From NCBI GenBank assembly GCA_963585895.1, contig OY757904.1, positions 83,766,836 through 83,830,835 of the forward strand: 64,000 bases of DNA, written 5' to 3'. This document shows, piece after piece, positions 24,342-39,529 of the stretch. This stretch comes from Sepioteuthis lessoniana. Lineage: Eukaryota; Mollusca; Cephalopoda; Myopsida; Loliginidae. The position numbers and the translations under genes were made by a program. The notes under the pieces are model-generated. The model saw only the letters and a program-made list of their open reading frames with translations. It had not been told where the DNA came from and did not search any database. The stretch's first letter is position 1. Every line of letters begins with the position of its first letter.

Positions 24342-25104
24342 TAATAGATGACGTTGAAGTTCATGAGAAGTTGAGTATATTGAAAGATGGCAAGTGTACT
24401 CATTTCGATATAGCCAAGAACGTACTTCCGCTAGCTGTGGGTTCTCCAATTTTCGGTTGTTGTGTTGCTGTCAAGCTGTCTCGAGCTGTGGCAAACTGGG
24501 AGAGCTGAGAATATCGGAGGGTGTGAGAAAGAGTAAGAGCGTAAGAGAAAGTTGCTTTCGGGAGCGTGAAATAAATAGGTTTCCTAGTCACGTGACCGGC
24601 TCAAAACGCAAGATTTATTTTTGCGTAGGACAAGTTCTTTTTTAGATTCATACGTGCGGACGTAGTTGAAAACACCGCCACCTGACTATTCTATCGAATC
24701 AGGCTCCCGAAAGTGCCTATTTTATTTTAGCACCTATCTTTATTTCGGAAACAAGTGAGTTTTTGATCTTATTTTTCCAGAATTTTCCACTTCACGTGTT
24801 CTTCGACGATTGGTCTAAAAATAGAGGAGTGTAAATCCTATAAAGCAACCTTTTCTGGGTTTGTGCCAAACTTCGCTATGCTTAGTAAACCACTGCTATA
24901 AGAGACAAAGTTTAATAAATAATAACAATTACCGTCATCTTGTTTTACAGTCAAGTTACGAAGTTAAGCAGCGATGAGCCTTTTGAGAACTTAAATGAGT
25001 AACCATTTAAGAAATATGTGCGATTTTAAGCAACGTTTAGTGAATAACAACAATAACCTTTGTGTTCGATCTTTAGATATATGATATATTAAGTAAAGGT
25101 CTAA
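22513..25104. other. No gene recognised; (TG)n array
   Basis: AT-rich intron sequence. A (TG)n array of about 33 units is at 24274-24340. Near 23320 a 'tttggcacaaggccag' stretch resembles a dispersed molluscan repeat seen in weaker form near 25290 and 35240. Nothing else was recognised. Confidence 0.45.
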
Positions 25105-25195
25105 AACTGGAGCAGATTGCGCCTTCTCGGCTTGGAATTGAACCCAATCTCTGACATACAGAGATACTTATTGCTACACTATCGAGCACTTAGTT
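25105..25195 (-). repeat. tRNA-like SINE head, degraded
   Basis: The minus strand shows a box A-like TAGTGTAGCAA and, about 35 bases later, a box B-like GGTTCAATTCC. No good acceptor-stem pairing and no SINE body were recognised. Confidence 0.4.
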
Positions 25196-26758
25196 ATAAA
25201 AACTCTCGACAAAGTGAAGTCTTCTTAAAAGTATGAAGTTTCTTTGTAAAAAATCCATAGTAGTAGCAATTGTTTACCTAACTCAGTTTAGGTTGGCACA
25301 AGGCTACATTAATAGAGCACCAATTTTGCATAGGACATATTACACTTTTAAAACGCCTTGAATAATAGCTTGTTGATTCTCTATATCAAACACTTAAATC
25401 TTTGAAAATACTAGAATGATTCGTCAATTTCATTGATATGAACATTATTCATTTGACTTATACTTTTTGGGCAATGACTAGATACTTGATAGTCACCGTT
25501 GTCGGAACTACTCTATACTTGTAAAATCGACCACTCGAACGTGATGAGACTATTTGCATAAGAATTTGTTGGAATTATTTTCGTCAGAACATGAACCTGT
25601 CGTGTGTGGGATAAATGTCTAACATATCCGTTATTTGAATTATATGAACTCAGTGTCCTTGAAAAATACCAAAGTACGGAACTATAGACGAGATAAGAGA
25701 TATCTAAAGGTGCAAATAAAAAAGAAGATAGATAATAAATCCAAGTATTGAATTCATTATCTTCTTTTTTAGAAAATGTATTAGAAAATTGTACTGGCTA
25801 CTCTGACTTCATCGGTGTTGGTTGTCAAGAATAAAGAAAATAAGTAATCAAATCTTAAAATATGAATTTTGTGGATCTTTAAAGAATCAATTGCACAAAT
25901 CATTTCATAACTCCTATTGTTATGAATAAGAAAACTGTCGAACTTGTAAATTCTGCGTCTTCCATAAGGGGGATAACTCGATCATATCTGATGCTTCATA
26001 TTCAATGATGGATTCGGTGGAATCTTACTATATATATATGGAAAAAAGAAAAATAGTAATCCTCTTTTTGGATTTTTAAAATGTTTCCTACGAATAAGCA
26101 AAATTTATAAATAACATTACGTAACAATTTTTTTCATCTTTTCTCGTACCTGAGTAGAATCTGTTATTTCTGATTTATTTATGGCTCAAGTAAATGGAAA
26201 AGACATATTTTCTCTTTAAACTTTTCTTTTGTAACTTGGTTTAAGAAATTTTAAAATTTACTGATTTTTCAGAATGCCCCAAATAGATTCAGTTTTTGAG
26301 CTAATGGAGAATTTTCTTGAACGCACAGAACATTTTTGTTCCTTTTCATGTAAGTTTAGAATAAATACACATAAATTTTGATTTCTCCAGTTATTAATTC
26401 CATTATGTAAATGGAAATGTGCTAAGTTGCTTATTTCTTTAGAGAAAATTGATTCATTTCTAATTTTGATTATCCAGAGAACAAAAGCAAAGTTTGAAAA
26501 GAATAATGAACATTTTCTATACTTTTACAACATAAACAATTATGAAAAAACATTTTATCAAGGAACAAAATTTGTTTTAGATAATTTAATTAATAAGTTA
26601 TAGGCATTAAATATATACAAATTTGATTTTTACATTCAACTATATAAAGATTAAAATTTGGTTTCTAAAATTGTAAATATACCCGGATTATTCTGTATCC
26701 CAATATTATTATTCATTCAGAATTATTTTAGAATTATTTTAGAATTATTTTAGAAATA
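25196..26758. other. No gene recognised
   Basis: AT-rich intron sequence. It ends with three copies of an 11-bp 'ttttagaatta' unit near 26720-26752, directly before the mariner insertion. Confidence 0.4.
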
Positions 26759-27650
26759 CGAGGATCATTAAATAAGTTTCCAGACATGAAACTCTAGTCC
26801 CTTTCGAAGTAATCTCCTCCAGCTGCAATGCACTTGTTGTTCTGTTCCAACAACTTCTCGAAGGCTCCATGGAAGTCCTCTTGTGTGAGCGTGTCAATGA
26901 CCTTCGTCATAGCCTCTTTCATCTCCTCAATTGTCTCATAACGACAGCCTCTGAGCTTAGGTAATAACCAAAAGTCACAGGGAGCAAGGTCTGGACTATT
27001 GGGAGGCTGAGGAACTATCTGGATGCCCATCTTGGTCAAATAGTCTGTGACAAGGATAGAGTTGTGGACTGGTGCATTGTCCTGGTGGAAATGCCACTGA
27101 CCTGATTTGAAGAGTGCTGGCCTCTTCCAACGGAATCTCTTCCTGAGCTCCCTTAAAGCCTCAACATTGTAGCCTTAACCCTAACCCTTTGGCCAATCAA
27201 CTCTGGTGTATTGACTTCCTTACTCCTCTCACACCTCTCATCATCCCTTACAGCCTCCCTGCCTTCCTTGAATCTCTTATGCCACTCAGAAACTGATGCT
27301 TGATTCATGCAAGATGGTCAAAAAGCAGTCTGAGGCATTTCATATGTTTCTGTGGCATTTCATATGTTTCTGTGGCATTTTTTCCCAAGTTTAAAACAGA
27401 ATTTTATTGCTTATCGTTCTTCTAAAATGTCCTCACGTCCAGATTGCATTTTTGAAATTCACCAGCTGTGACAATCAGGCTTTAGTAGGGTGTATTCCAA
27501 TTGCTGCTGTAGCTGTTGATTTGAAGCTGAAATCATAAAAATTGGTCAGTCATCTCATAAGATGTATAGCAATAAGATACTGAATTTTCAAGAGTCTAAG
27601 ACAATTTTAAATGCCAGAAAAAAGTCTCGAAATTTATTGAAGGCACCACG
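26759..27650 (-). mobile_element. Mariner-type (D,D34D) element, copy 1, internally deleted, both ends present
   Basis: The 892-bp element is flanked by TA on both sides (26757-26758 and 27651-27652). The terminal inverted repeats are recognisable: the left end starts CGAGGATCATT and the right end, read inwards, CGTGGTGCCTTCAATAA. The minus strand encodes the C-terminus of the transposase (26794-27039, with LAPCDFW containing the last catalytic Asp) and remains of the N-terminal DNA-binding part near 27250-27450. The middle is deleted; the junction at about 27170-27195 carries TTAACCCTAACCCT. A 24-bp internal duplication sits near 27335-27380. It cannot encode a transposase but has the ends needed to be mobilised by one. 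Confidence 0.9.
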
Positions 27651-28849
27651 TATACGTATAATCTTAAAACACAAAAAGAAAATTGTTCATCATTTTCTAC
27701 AAAACATATCCAAAAAGAAAATCTCTTACCTTACATGATATTCCTTTTATATTCAAATATATTCAATTTCAACCCAAAATAAATTGAAGTTGTAAAAATA
27801 AGCAATCCTGTTAAATTTTGAAATTTTATGCAATGTTTGATTCCTCACTTTGATTTACGACCAAATCACGTTGAAAACATCGATTTACGCACGATCACCC
27901 AAGTTAAACTACAATGAGAATGTTTAGTTCTAAGATGGGTTACCTCCTGGGAATAGCAAGCTCTGTAAGCAGATATTGTAAACGGATTAAGTAAATATTG
28001 CGATTATCTTTGTAGGATTCTTTTGACAGATAAATTTTCTGCCGGTTATATTTTCCTCAGTATTATTGGTAATTAAGTTCTTGTTGGTTTATCAAAAAAT
28101 TTGAAATCTTTATGAAAATACTCAGAATAACATCTAGTAAACAAATTCCTGACTGACTTAAACAAGATTGTAAAATTCCAAAAAAATTCTGCTATTTGTG
28201 TTACAATAGAAACAGGTTATTTTTCTCCCCAGTAAAAAGGTTTATGTGTCGGATTTATTTCAACTGCTTAGAGGTGGTTAGTCTTTAGAACAATGTTTAT
28301 GGATTTACTACCACTGCTTGAGCCGGATTCGCATACCAACTTTATCAGCAGCATCTGGACAAATATTTACCGAAGAAGTAACTGAGCTTCCCGAAGATCT
28401 TAAGCATTTTTCAAACTCCTTTCCTTGCCAACCTTTTGAGGAAAATGAATCCCTAGATAGCATCTTGGAGTTTTGCATATTTTTTCTTCGTACATCAAAA
28501 TTACAAAATTTCCGTTTTAGACAGTCAATGCTGAATAACTAGATAAGCAAAATCAATAATAATAATGAGGAAATGAGAAATATGGACTATGGAACAATAT
28601 GACGATGCACAAGACACACAAGAGATAATGTTAACAGACTCTTTGTGACAAGAAGGAGGAAAAGGAATCACCAACATTTAGAATACTGTAGATATAGTCA
28701 TTCAATGATTCAAGCAATATACAAAAAATAGCAAAGAAAAATTAATGACAGCATCCATTAACATCAATAATAAGAGAAATAACGATAAATAGGAAAACAA
28801 CAATAAAAGAAAATTAGAAAAAAAATAGAAAGAAAAACAGCGATATGGA
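27651..28849. other. No gene recognised
   Basis: AT-rich intron sequence. An open frame at 28318-28542 resembles no known family and is not called. Confidence 0.4.
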
Positions 28850-29480
28850 TACTTTTAATGACAAACTAAGGAAGTTGCACCTGAATGATCTGGACATAGC
28901 TGCGAAGAGGAAACTTACAGGGTGAAACTGAATCTCTTTTAATCGAAGCTCAAAATAATGCCATAAGGGCTGATTATGTCAAAGTAAAAATTGATAATAC
29001 GCAGAATAGTAAGTGTAGGCTATGTGATGATAAAGATGAAACTAAAAACTACATAGTAAGCAAATATTGCAAAACGGCACAGAGTACAGTTGCAAACTTG
29101 ACTGGGGGAGCAGGTGATCCCCTGGAATTGTGCAAAAGACTGAAATTTGACCATGCATTGTAGAAAATGAGACGAATAAAATTCTTTTGGTCAGGATTGG
29201 GGGTTCAATTTGTATATCAAATTGGCCAGATCCAGTTTTAATCATCAAGAAGAAATGAACTTGTCATCAAGCAGATATTGTTGTTCCAGCAAAGCACTGA
29301 ACAAAAAAAATGAACAAATACCTGGACTTTGCCAGAGAACTGATAAATATTGTAGAACATAAAGGTGAAGGTAATACCAATTGAGTTTTTGGAATAATCC
29401 CAAAGAATTTTAGAAGTTCTTTTGAGATACTTCAAGACAATCTAAAGAAGATGAAGAGTTTTTTCTCCTCTATGAACAAT
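28850..29480 (+). mobile_element. R4/Dong-like retrotransposon relic, sense strand of NUDT12
   Basis: In shifting frames the + strand reads ETESLLIEAQNNAIRADYVK, then a CRLCDDKDET cysteine segment, then RLKFDH and KVIPIEF-like sequence. This is the same order as the thumb, CCHC and C-terminal parts of copy B (6392-7688) but in the opposite orientation. It is old, with many stops and no (TAA)n tail visible. Confidence 0.75.
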
Positions 29481-30184
29481 GGTCAGAAAGTCATTGAACA
29501 TGACTGTCTGATTGAATTAAATAATAAATGTAGAAGACAAGCTATAAATGCATGTTTATTAACTTTTTTCGTTTGAGCCCGAGACAAGCCATCCACACGA
29601 TGTAAACATTGAGGTTCAGGGTACTTTTGACCTCGTGGGTAGAATGTTTTGGTTTGAAGGGTTTTAAAAATCAAAAGTGGAATAACTGGGACTTTGACTG
29701 ATACGGTTGGCGAAAAAGCCGTGGGAGATTATCAAGTTCGTTTCTGTCGGTGAAGAGATAATCCACATCTTAGGGAAGAGTTGTTTTCTTCTTCTGTTGT
29801 GGTGAAATTGTGAAAAAGGAAAATCAAAAATGAATGAAATACTATGAATCTTTTTCTCACAAGTTCAAAATGATTTTATTGTTTGTTTTCTAATCTCTCG
29901 AGCCTGTGGAGATAGCATGATTTTAATTGAAGTCGTTTACCTTCAAATCTCTCTCTCTCTCTCTCTTTCAGAAGAACCCTATCTAAATACATCTCTTCAT
30001 ATATATCCGATAACCCTATCTAAATACATCTCTTCATATATATCCGATACATCTCTTCATATATATCCGATAATCGTTTCCCGTCCCATATCATCGGAGA
30101 CATGGTTAGATTTCCTAAATACTGAACCAAGTGACTTCGCAAATAGATAATGCAATAAGAATGGAATATGTACGATTATAAATG
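29481..30184. other. Intron sequence with a short 37-bp tandem repeat
   Basis: No gene was recognised. At 29975-30071 a 37-bp unit occurs twice exactly (29975-30011, 30012-30048), followed by a 23-bp partial third copy; a (TC)n run precedes it at 29949-29967. The segment 30185-30195 is the left target duplication of the next SINE. Confidence 0.7.
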
Positions 30185-30195
30185 TTTAAATTATG

Positions 30196-30438
30196 GTTTG
30201 GTTTGGTTTCTTTTGTTTAATGGCATATCAACCTTTGTAGGTTATTTAATGCCAAAGCCATTCTCCTAGAAGAACAGTAGTGGTACTATTTAACCCATAG
30301 CTGGGAGGATAAGGGGGTTCATACCTTTCCCAAGGGTATTTGTCCGAAAGTGAACATAATAGCGCGACTGGAGTACGAACTCGCGTACTACGATTCCGCA
30401 GTCCATCGCTTTAACCATTACGCCACGAGGACACCCCC
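30196..30438 (-). repeat. tRNA-derived SINE with 11-bp target duplication, tail type 2
   Basis: The insertion is bounded by TTTAAATTATG at 30185-30195 and 30439-30449. On the minus strand the head and first body part match the intact SINE at 15896 (same box A and 'cccttgggaaaggtatgaa'). After 'tagtaccactactg' the 3' half is different and ends in 'aaataacctacaaaggttgatatgcc'. This second tail type also ends the composite retroposons at 42917, 54557 and 56207. Confidence 0.92.
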
Positions 30439-30449
30439 TTTAAATTATG

Positions 30450-30789
30450 ATTATAAATCAATATACATATAATGAATAATCAGTTGAACATTAAAAACAA
30501 AAGACAATTGTTTTTTTTTTACTGTGTATCCACTCTCTAGATTTTAAAAGAGAGGCTTTTGTGCACACTGAATATTTGTTAACTTTTAGTGTTTGATAGA
30601 CTACCAAGTTCAGAGTTCCTTGTACAATAGACGAAGATTCCATCCTAAACCGTTCGTCGGAACGTATAGAAATTTGTACTTTAGTGTCAAACGTGTGATA
30701 TAGGAAGCTGTAGTTACTCACATCCCTTAACAACAAACAAAAGTGAAACTAGATGAGAGACCAAGTCACAAAAAATTGCAAAGAGTTTA
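30450..30789. other. No gene recognised
   Basis: AT-rich intron spacer between the SINE and the RT relic. Confidence 0.4.
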
Positions 30790-31440
30790 AGTGTGCCAAA
30801 GCTACAGACATTAATGGCAGTCCTCTAGAGATCTGGGAACTTGGAGGTCTTGTTCTGCGCACAAGATTCCATTGGCCTCTCAAAAGCATCTGGGAAAAGA
30901 ATAACTACGCCAACATTTCAAAGAATTAGTTATCATAATCTTTCACTAAAACAAAGGAGTAAAGTTAGATTGTTCAAACTAATATATTGGCCTTGCAACT
31001 GAAAGCAGAGTGATCTCTGCTTTCAGTTGCAAGTAAAACAATCGTAAAGATTTTGCAGAAAAGATTCGTAGTAAATGTTGGGATAAACCCCAACTCCAAA
31101 GAATACAGAGTGGCTTTAGTATCAACTGTGGTACTGCCGACTTTAAAAGAACCCAAGAAAATGCTTAGAGCTCTTTATCACCTTTGCCAATCTAACAAAG
31201 ACGTTCGTCGCTGTAAGATGGATTTCTTACTCCGAGGTGTAGACCAGACAAGTTAGAAACTACCCCTCAAAATATTTCCCCAATTGCAAACGAAGTATGG
31301 TTGTGTTTTAGCTTCCACAATGTTTTCAACATTCTTCAGCATAATGTTGAATCCAGGGTCAAGTAGCCATGATCCGCCCAATACTTAGAATGGTAACTAC
31401 AGCAACAATGACGTGTCCTGAAAAATATGCTGGGGGTAGG
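30790..31440 (+). mobile_element. Non-LTR reverse transcriptase relic
   Basis: In changing frames the + strand shows INGSPLEIWELGGL (RT domain 0-1 type), a NLTKTFVAV stretch matching the 'LTKAFD' block of domain 3, and GCVLASTMFSTFF matching the 'QGCVLAP..FS' block of domain 4. There are many stops, and the catalytic YADD block is not found. A perfect 19-bp foldback (30992-31033) lies inside it. It is a dead fragment of a family other than the RTE copy at 4207; the exact clade is not determined. Confidence 0.7.
30992..31033. repeat. Perfect inverted repeat, 19-bp arms, 4-nt loop
   Basis: The left arm 30992-31010 (CTTGCAACTGAAAGCAGAG) is exactly complementary to 31015-31033, with TGAT between them. 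It is not AT-rich, so chance is unlikely. Confidence 0.93.
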
Positions 31441-31651
31441 CAAACAAGATCTTCCGGGTAGAATTAAAGACAATTAGCAGTAAAGATTTCATTGTATATA
31501 TTAAATGATCTAACTTTCAAAATGAAATTTAACAAATTCGAAAAAGTTTATACCATTGAATTATAGAAAATTTCTGTTGACATTTTTATATCATTTATGT
31601 TAATATCATCATTCAATAATTGTCATAAAAATGATAAATTTAACTAAAACA

Positions 31652-31653
<2 letters not shown>

Positions 31654-31687
<34 letters not shown>
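31654..31687. repeat. (TA)n array
   Basis: About 17 TA units followed by a poly-T run, directly ahead of the large foldback. Confidence 0.95.
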
Positions 31688-31693
<6 letters not shown>

Positions 31694-31695
<2 letters not shown>

Positions 31696-31753
31696 TTTCT
31701 TTCATTGTATTATCCATATTTTAACAAATATGGATAATACAATGAAAGAAAAA
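31694..31753. repeat. Perfect inverted repeat, about 28-bp arms, 4-nt loop
   Basis: The left arm 31694-31721 and right arm 31726-31753 are exact reverse complements with TAAC between them. The right arm contains the first codons of the small zinc-finger frame (ATG at 31730). The left arm therefore looks like an inverted copy of the beginning of that frame. Confidence 0.93.
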
Positions 31754-32044
31754 TGCCCTCAGGGTGTCTGTAGCGGGGAGGGAGAATATATCACCCATCT
31801 TACTTGCTCCTACGGTAACGATCTGGATATGTACCCGGCTACAACGTGTGATTGCGGTAGAAAATTCAACAGCTTGCGAGGAACACGAATCCACAAGGCG
31901 CGCTGGTGCGAAGAACGTAATTCTCCTGCCGGAGAATGTAAATCGATTGATGGGCCTATGAGTCCGGTTTACCCCCACAGTATTCACAAGCCCATTGCTG
32001 ACCATCAGCGTCCTGGAGACATTTTTTGCAAGCCAAGAATTTAG
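31730..32044 (+). pseudogene. C2H2-type zinc-finger frame, probably the 5' end of a retrotransposon ORF
   Basis: An open frame of 104 codons contains TCDCGRKFNSLRGTRIHKAR, a C-x-C..H zinc-finger-like segment of the kind found near the N-terminus of retrotransposon-encoded proteins. The sequence is richer in G+C than the intron around it. No splice sites or continuation were recognised after the stop at 32042, so it is more likely a truncated retroelement piece than a host gene. The initiator region is inside the foldback at 31694-31753. Function is not established. Confidence 0.45.
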
Positions 32045-32459
32045 TGGCCCAAAGGTAATCAGATAGCTACCTGGACTAACTTAGACCACGAGCTTTCTTT
32101 TTACTCACCACCCATCTTGAGGGCCCATTGATCAACAAATAATATCTTTTAGCGGAATTATATATAACGTTTGTCTCGAGTGCTTTTGGGCAGTAACGCA
32201 TAAATGAAAGAAAACGAATCGAAAAGATAACGGATATAGAAAGGTTTTCAACACGAATGTTATACACGTGTAACCACCATTCTCGTGTAATTACGCAAAG
32301 TCAAGAAACGGTTGCTATGACATCTAACGGCCGTAAGTAAACGCTTTTTTAAATCACAAACTGCACCAAAATGAAGATGAACGAACGTCTAATGTAATGT
32401 CCGCTTTTAGGTGATCTTATGTATACATAGGTTTGTTTTTTTTTTTTTAAATACCCTAG
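32045..32459. other. No gene recognised
   Basis: Intron sequence following the zinc-finger frame; possibly more of the same element, not recognisable. Confidence 0.3.
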
Positions 32460-32590
32460 CCGGTGGCAAAAGCTGCTCGGTAGCGCCAGGTGTGGCAGTA
32501 CCGCCTTAAGCTACCGAAACTGTGTTATCACCCTGGATGGCGGCTGATGAGGCTAGTGTATCGCACGTGCTTCCACACGTTGTATGATGA
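32460..32590 (+). repeat. GC-rich unassigned repeat-like block
   Basis: A block of about 130 bp with much higher G+C than its surroundings carries a complementary pair GGTAGC/GCTACC near 32482 and 32511. It ends against a (TA)n array. It looks like a fragment of a structured element, but no family was recognised. Confidence 0.4.
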
Positions 32591-32591
32591 A

Positions 32592-36309
<3,718 letters not shown>

Positions 36310-36430
36310 ACGGACAAAATAGCTTGGTTCCGTCGGCATTCCCTCTTCAGGAACGCCTTAGATGCCGAGCAATAAATCTATCCCTTTCCTTTAGACGGCA
36401 GAGCAGGTGCTTCCTGAAGGGAAGGTTTCT
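36310..36430 (-). repeat. Fragment of the GC-rich Tx1-like monomer
   Basis: 'ccgtcggcattccc' and 'aggaacgcctta' match the minus-strand order of the monomer at 225-610. It is diverged and partial. Confidence 0.5.
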
Positions 36431-38249
36431 TGAAGCTAAGCTGATTTATTTTTACTCCTCCCAACACACAAATGTGCGAGGTATGAAAGTGACACAATAC
36501 TATCACTAGTGTTAAAGGGCTACTCCACTCAATGGTCGTTCAGAACTTATATACTATGCAATACTCATGAGACAGGAGTATTGTTAAGTTATAAAGTGCT
36601 TTACAAAAATATATAAATAAAAACTACTGATTACAAATTTACTTTTGCTAGAAGTGAAATTTAAAAATACCGATAGAAAAAAACGTACATGTAATAATTT
36701 TGTGGACAGGATTGTAATGACTTGCATTCTTCACATATTCAAAGATTTCCAAGCAGCTTTTCTCGTTAAATAATTCTCATAAGGAATTGATTTTTTCTTC
36801 TATCAAAAAAATGAAGTCCTCCATTGAACTTCATTCCTCAGGCTTCATGCAATCTCCAGTCACTGGATCTTTGATTTTGATAGACTCACAATAATCGAAC
36901 TATGAACACATGACAGTAATCAGAATACTGGTAAGAAATGAATTCACAAGGTAAGTATCATTCTGCGGCTCGTTCAATCTTGTCAGCTAAATAATGTCTT
37001 CCCATCCACTTCACTTGGGATTTTAAAAAGAGATCTATTGGTCATCGGGTCAACCCCATAAAGAAAAATAGAAAGAAAGAAAAACGAACCCGAGAATGCA
37101 ATCGCATTGTTGTCTTAATTCATCCTTCGTGCAATTCTGGACAGGAGACGCGTGTGGCCCTTTGCTCTTTAATCTAAGTGAGTAGACCTTAACTATTGCG
37201 CTCAAGGACAGCACAGGTGAGTTTTCTCCTCGAACTGCTAACTCTGTTTTCTCGATCTGCAAAGGGGACCTGACGATCCACTAACGGTTACAACTGGAAC
37301 TTGAGCTGGCTACCCTCTGTGTCCAACAGTCAACCTCTGACTGCTAATCGTCACTCACACTCTTGACTGCCCCTTAGAGTATATATGGCCCCGACTTCCA
37401 GAAAAAACGCTCCTCCAGCATGGTCATCCCAGAACTAAAATGACTTTTTAAAATGATGTTCCTGTCTAATGACCTCTGACCGTATTACTGCCAAAGACTT
37501 CAGTTTATTATAAACATTTAAAGAAATCAATTCCCATCGAGAAATCCTTCTCTTTCAATTTATTATCTAAAAAAAATCTGCCGACCTCCCAAACTTGTTT
37601 ACTAAGCTTTTGATTATATAATACACACATCCACGTACATTCATACATATACGCTACCTATGCTCACACAAAGCCATAGAAATACACTCACACCTGCATC
37701 TATATAGATTCATATACGATACACTTATACGCATGCATAGTCATAAAGACGCACTTGCACCTACACGCATATGCACCATTACACTTTAAACAACAAAATA
37801 TTTTATTCAACATAGAAAAATGAATAGAAAAATTATGAAAGGTTTATTAAGTGTTACTGAAAGCTCAGAAAATTATAGTATCCTCTAAAAACAAGAGTTA
37901 GAAATATTGTCTTTTAGAGGCAAAAAAATAAAGATGTATATGCATAAGAAAAGATATTCCTTTTTAATTACTTGTCACACATATTTTGGTTGTGAACACC
38001 ATTAAAAAGTTTCATGCCTTTGCATAATACTCGTAATTTATCACATGTATTAAAAGAGGCTTCTGATTAAGGTAAGAGAGGTTTCGTTCTTTAGCATGGC
38101 AGCCCTCTACCACGGTGTGTCGTTACATAGCCCTGGTTAAAAAAGAAAAGGATTAATATTTTTGTGTTTATCTAGTCCCTCCGCCGTGGGCATTATGCAA
38201 CGCATTGTCAATCTTTATAGTGGAGGACCTCTTGCACACAGATATACGA
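36431..38249. other. No gene recognised
   Basis: Intron sequence with nothing recognised beyond a scattered CA-rich stretch near 37620-37790. Confidence 0.4.
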
Positions 38250-38400
38250 CTGAAGACAATGCTTAATTCTGTCAGCATTCCCTTTTAGGGAACGCCTCAG
38301 ACACCTAGCAATGAGACAATTGCCCTTATAGACGAGGGTTAGGTGCCTACCTGTTGAGGACAGCAACCTTGAGCCAAGCTCTCGAATGTATAGACAGGAA
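38250..38400 (-). repeat. Fragment of the GC-rich Tx1-like monomer
   Basis: 'ctgtcagcattcccttttagggaacgcctcag' (38268-38300) has the same order as the monomer at 225-610 on the minus strand. It is diverged and partial. Confidence 0.55.
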
Positions 38401-39150
38401 GACGGTGTCGCACTACTGCTTTTTATATTCGAACTTTTTCTAGCCTGTTCTCAGGTGTCAAACTTTTGGACAAGCGCAAAAAATCGAATATTTTCCATTT
38501 AACAGGCTCTTTAAAAAAATGTTATTGGGAAAATAGGGTAAAGAATTTAAGAGTATTCCCTGGAAAAGCCAAAAGTCAGATTGTTTTATAGATAGAATGT
38601 CACCATTTTCTCTTGTTTGCTATATCAAAATTAATTACAACGACTGTATTCAATTAGTAAAAATTTCTTAAGTAGTGTTAAATATTGATAAATTCACATC
38701 CAAGAATTGAACAGCGAATTCACAGATGGGAAATTCAAGGCCAAACTGTTGCTATTCGTTTCTATAAGACATTTAAGTCAATAAAACTTTTAACAGTAGA
38801 AATACCAGTTATATTGATGATAAAGGAATAAACGAATGCATATCGAAGTAGTTACTTCCTTTTCGACTTCCTCAGAAATAGTATTCCTTCCAACCAAGCC
38901 TCAGTCATACCAAGAAATGTTTATCATTAAAGTAATAGACAAGCAAAATAAACAAACAGACAGCATTTATTTATCGTACAAAACATTTTGCTGAAGTGGA
39001 AAATTACAAATCCTGACCGGATTTGTTGATTTGCCCTTACGTTTTTCTACAATCGTTCACTCAACAAATTGATGTTTGAACTAAGTGAATTGCATTCTAT
39101 TAAGAAAAATAAATATTCACCATGTTATACTTATAATTATTATGAACAAA

Positions 39151-39181
<31 letters not shown>

Positions 39182-39529
39182 TGCTGCTACAACTGTTGCT
39201 ATCGGATTTCCTTTCCTTTCATTAAACAAGCTTACGAGGAATTTCCAACCTTTACAGTTTCACGTTTCAACTTCTTAAATATTGTTTCGACTTACATCCC
39301 TGGGTACTTCGCGAGTTTAGACCTGTGTCAAACTAAACATAATAAAAAAGTAATCAAAGAAAGTTTCAAATCTTTAAGACCACTTCCAAGTTCTACTATT
39401 AGACATTAAAATAAACCACGCCTTGTCAATGGGGCCTAAAATAAAATACATCTCCTGCAGAAGTGTAAATCAACCACATCTGAAAATTTTTCCTTAGTAT
39501 GACACTAGACTGCATCAAAGGTTCCAGTT
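38401..39529. other. No gene recognised; short (CTG)n
   Basis: AT-rich intron with a (CTG)n run of about 8 units at 39151-39176. Translation of the repeat gives a poly-alanine frame that is not credible as a gene. Confidence 0.45.
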
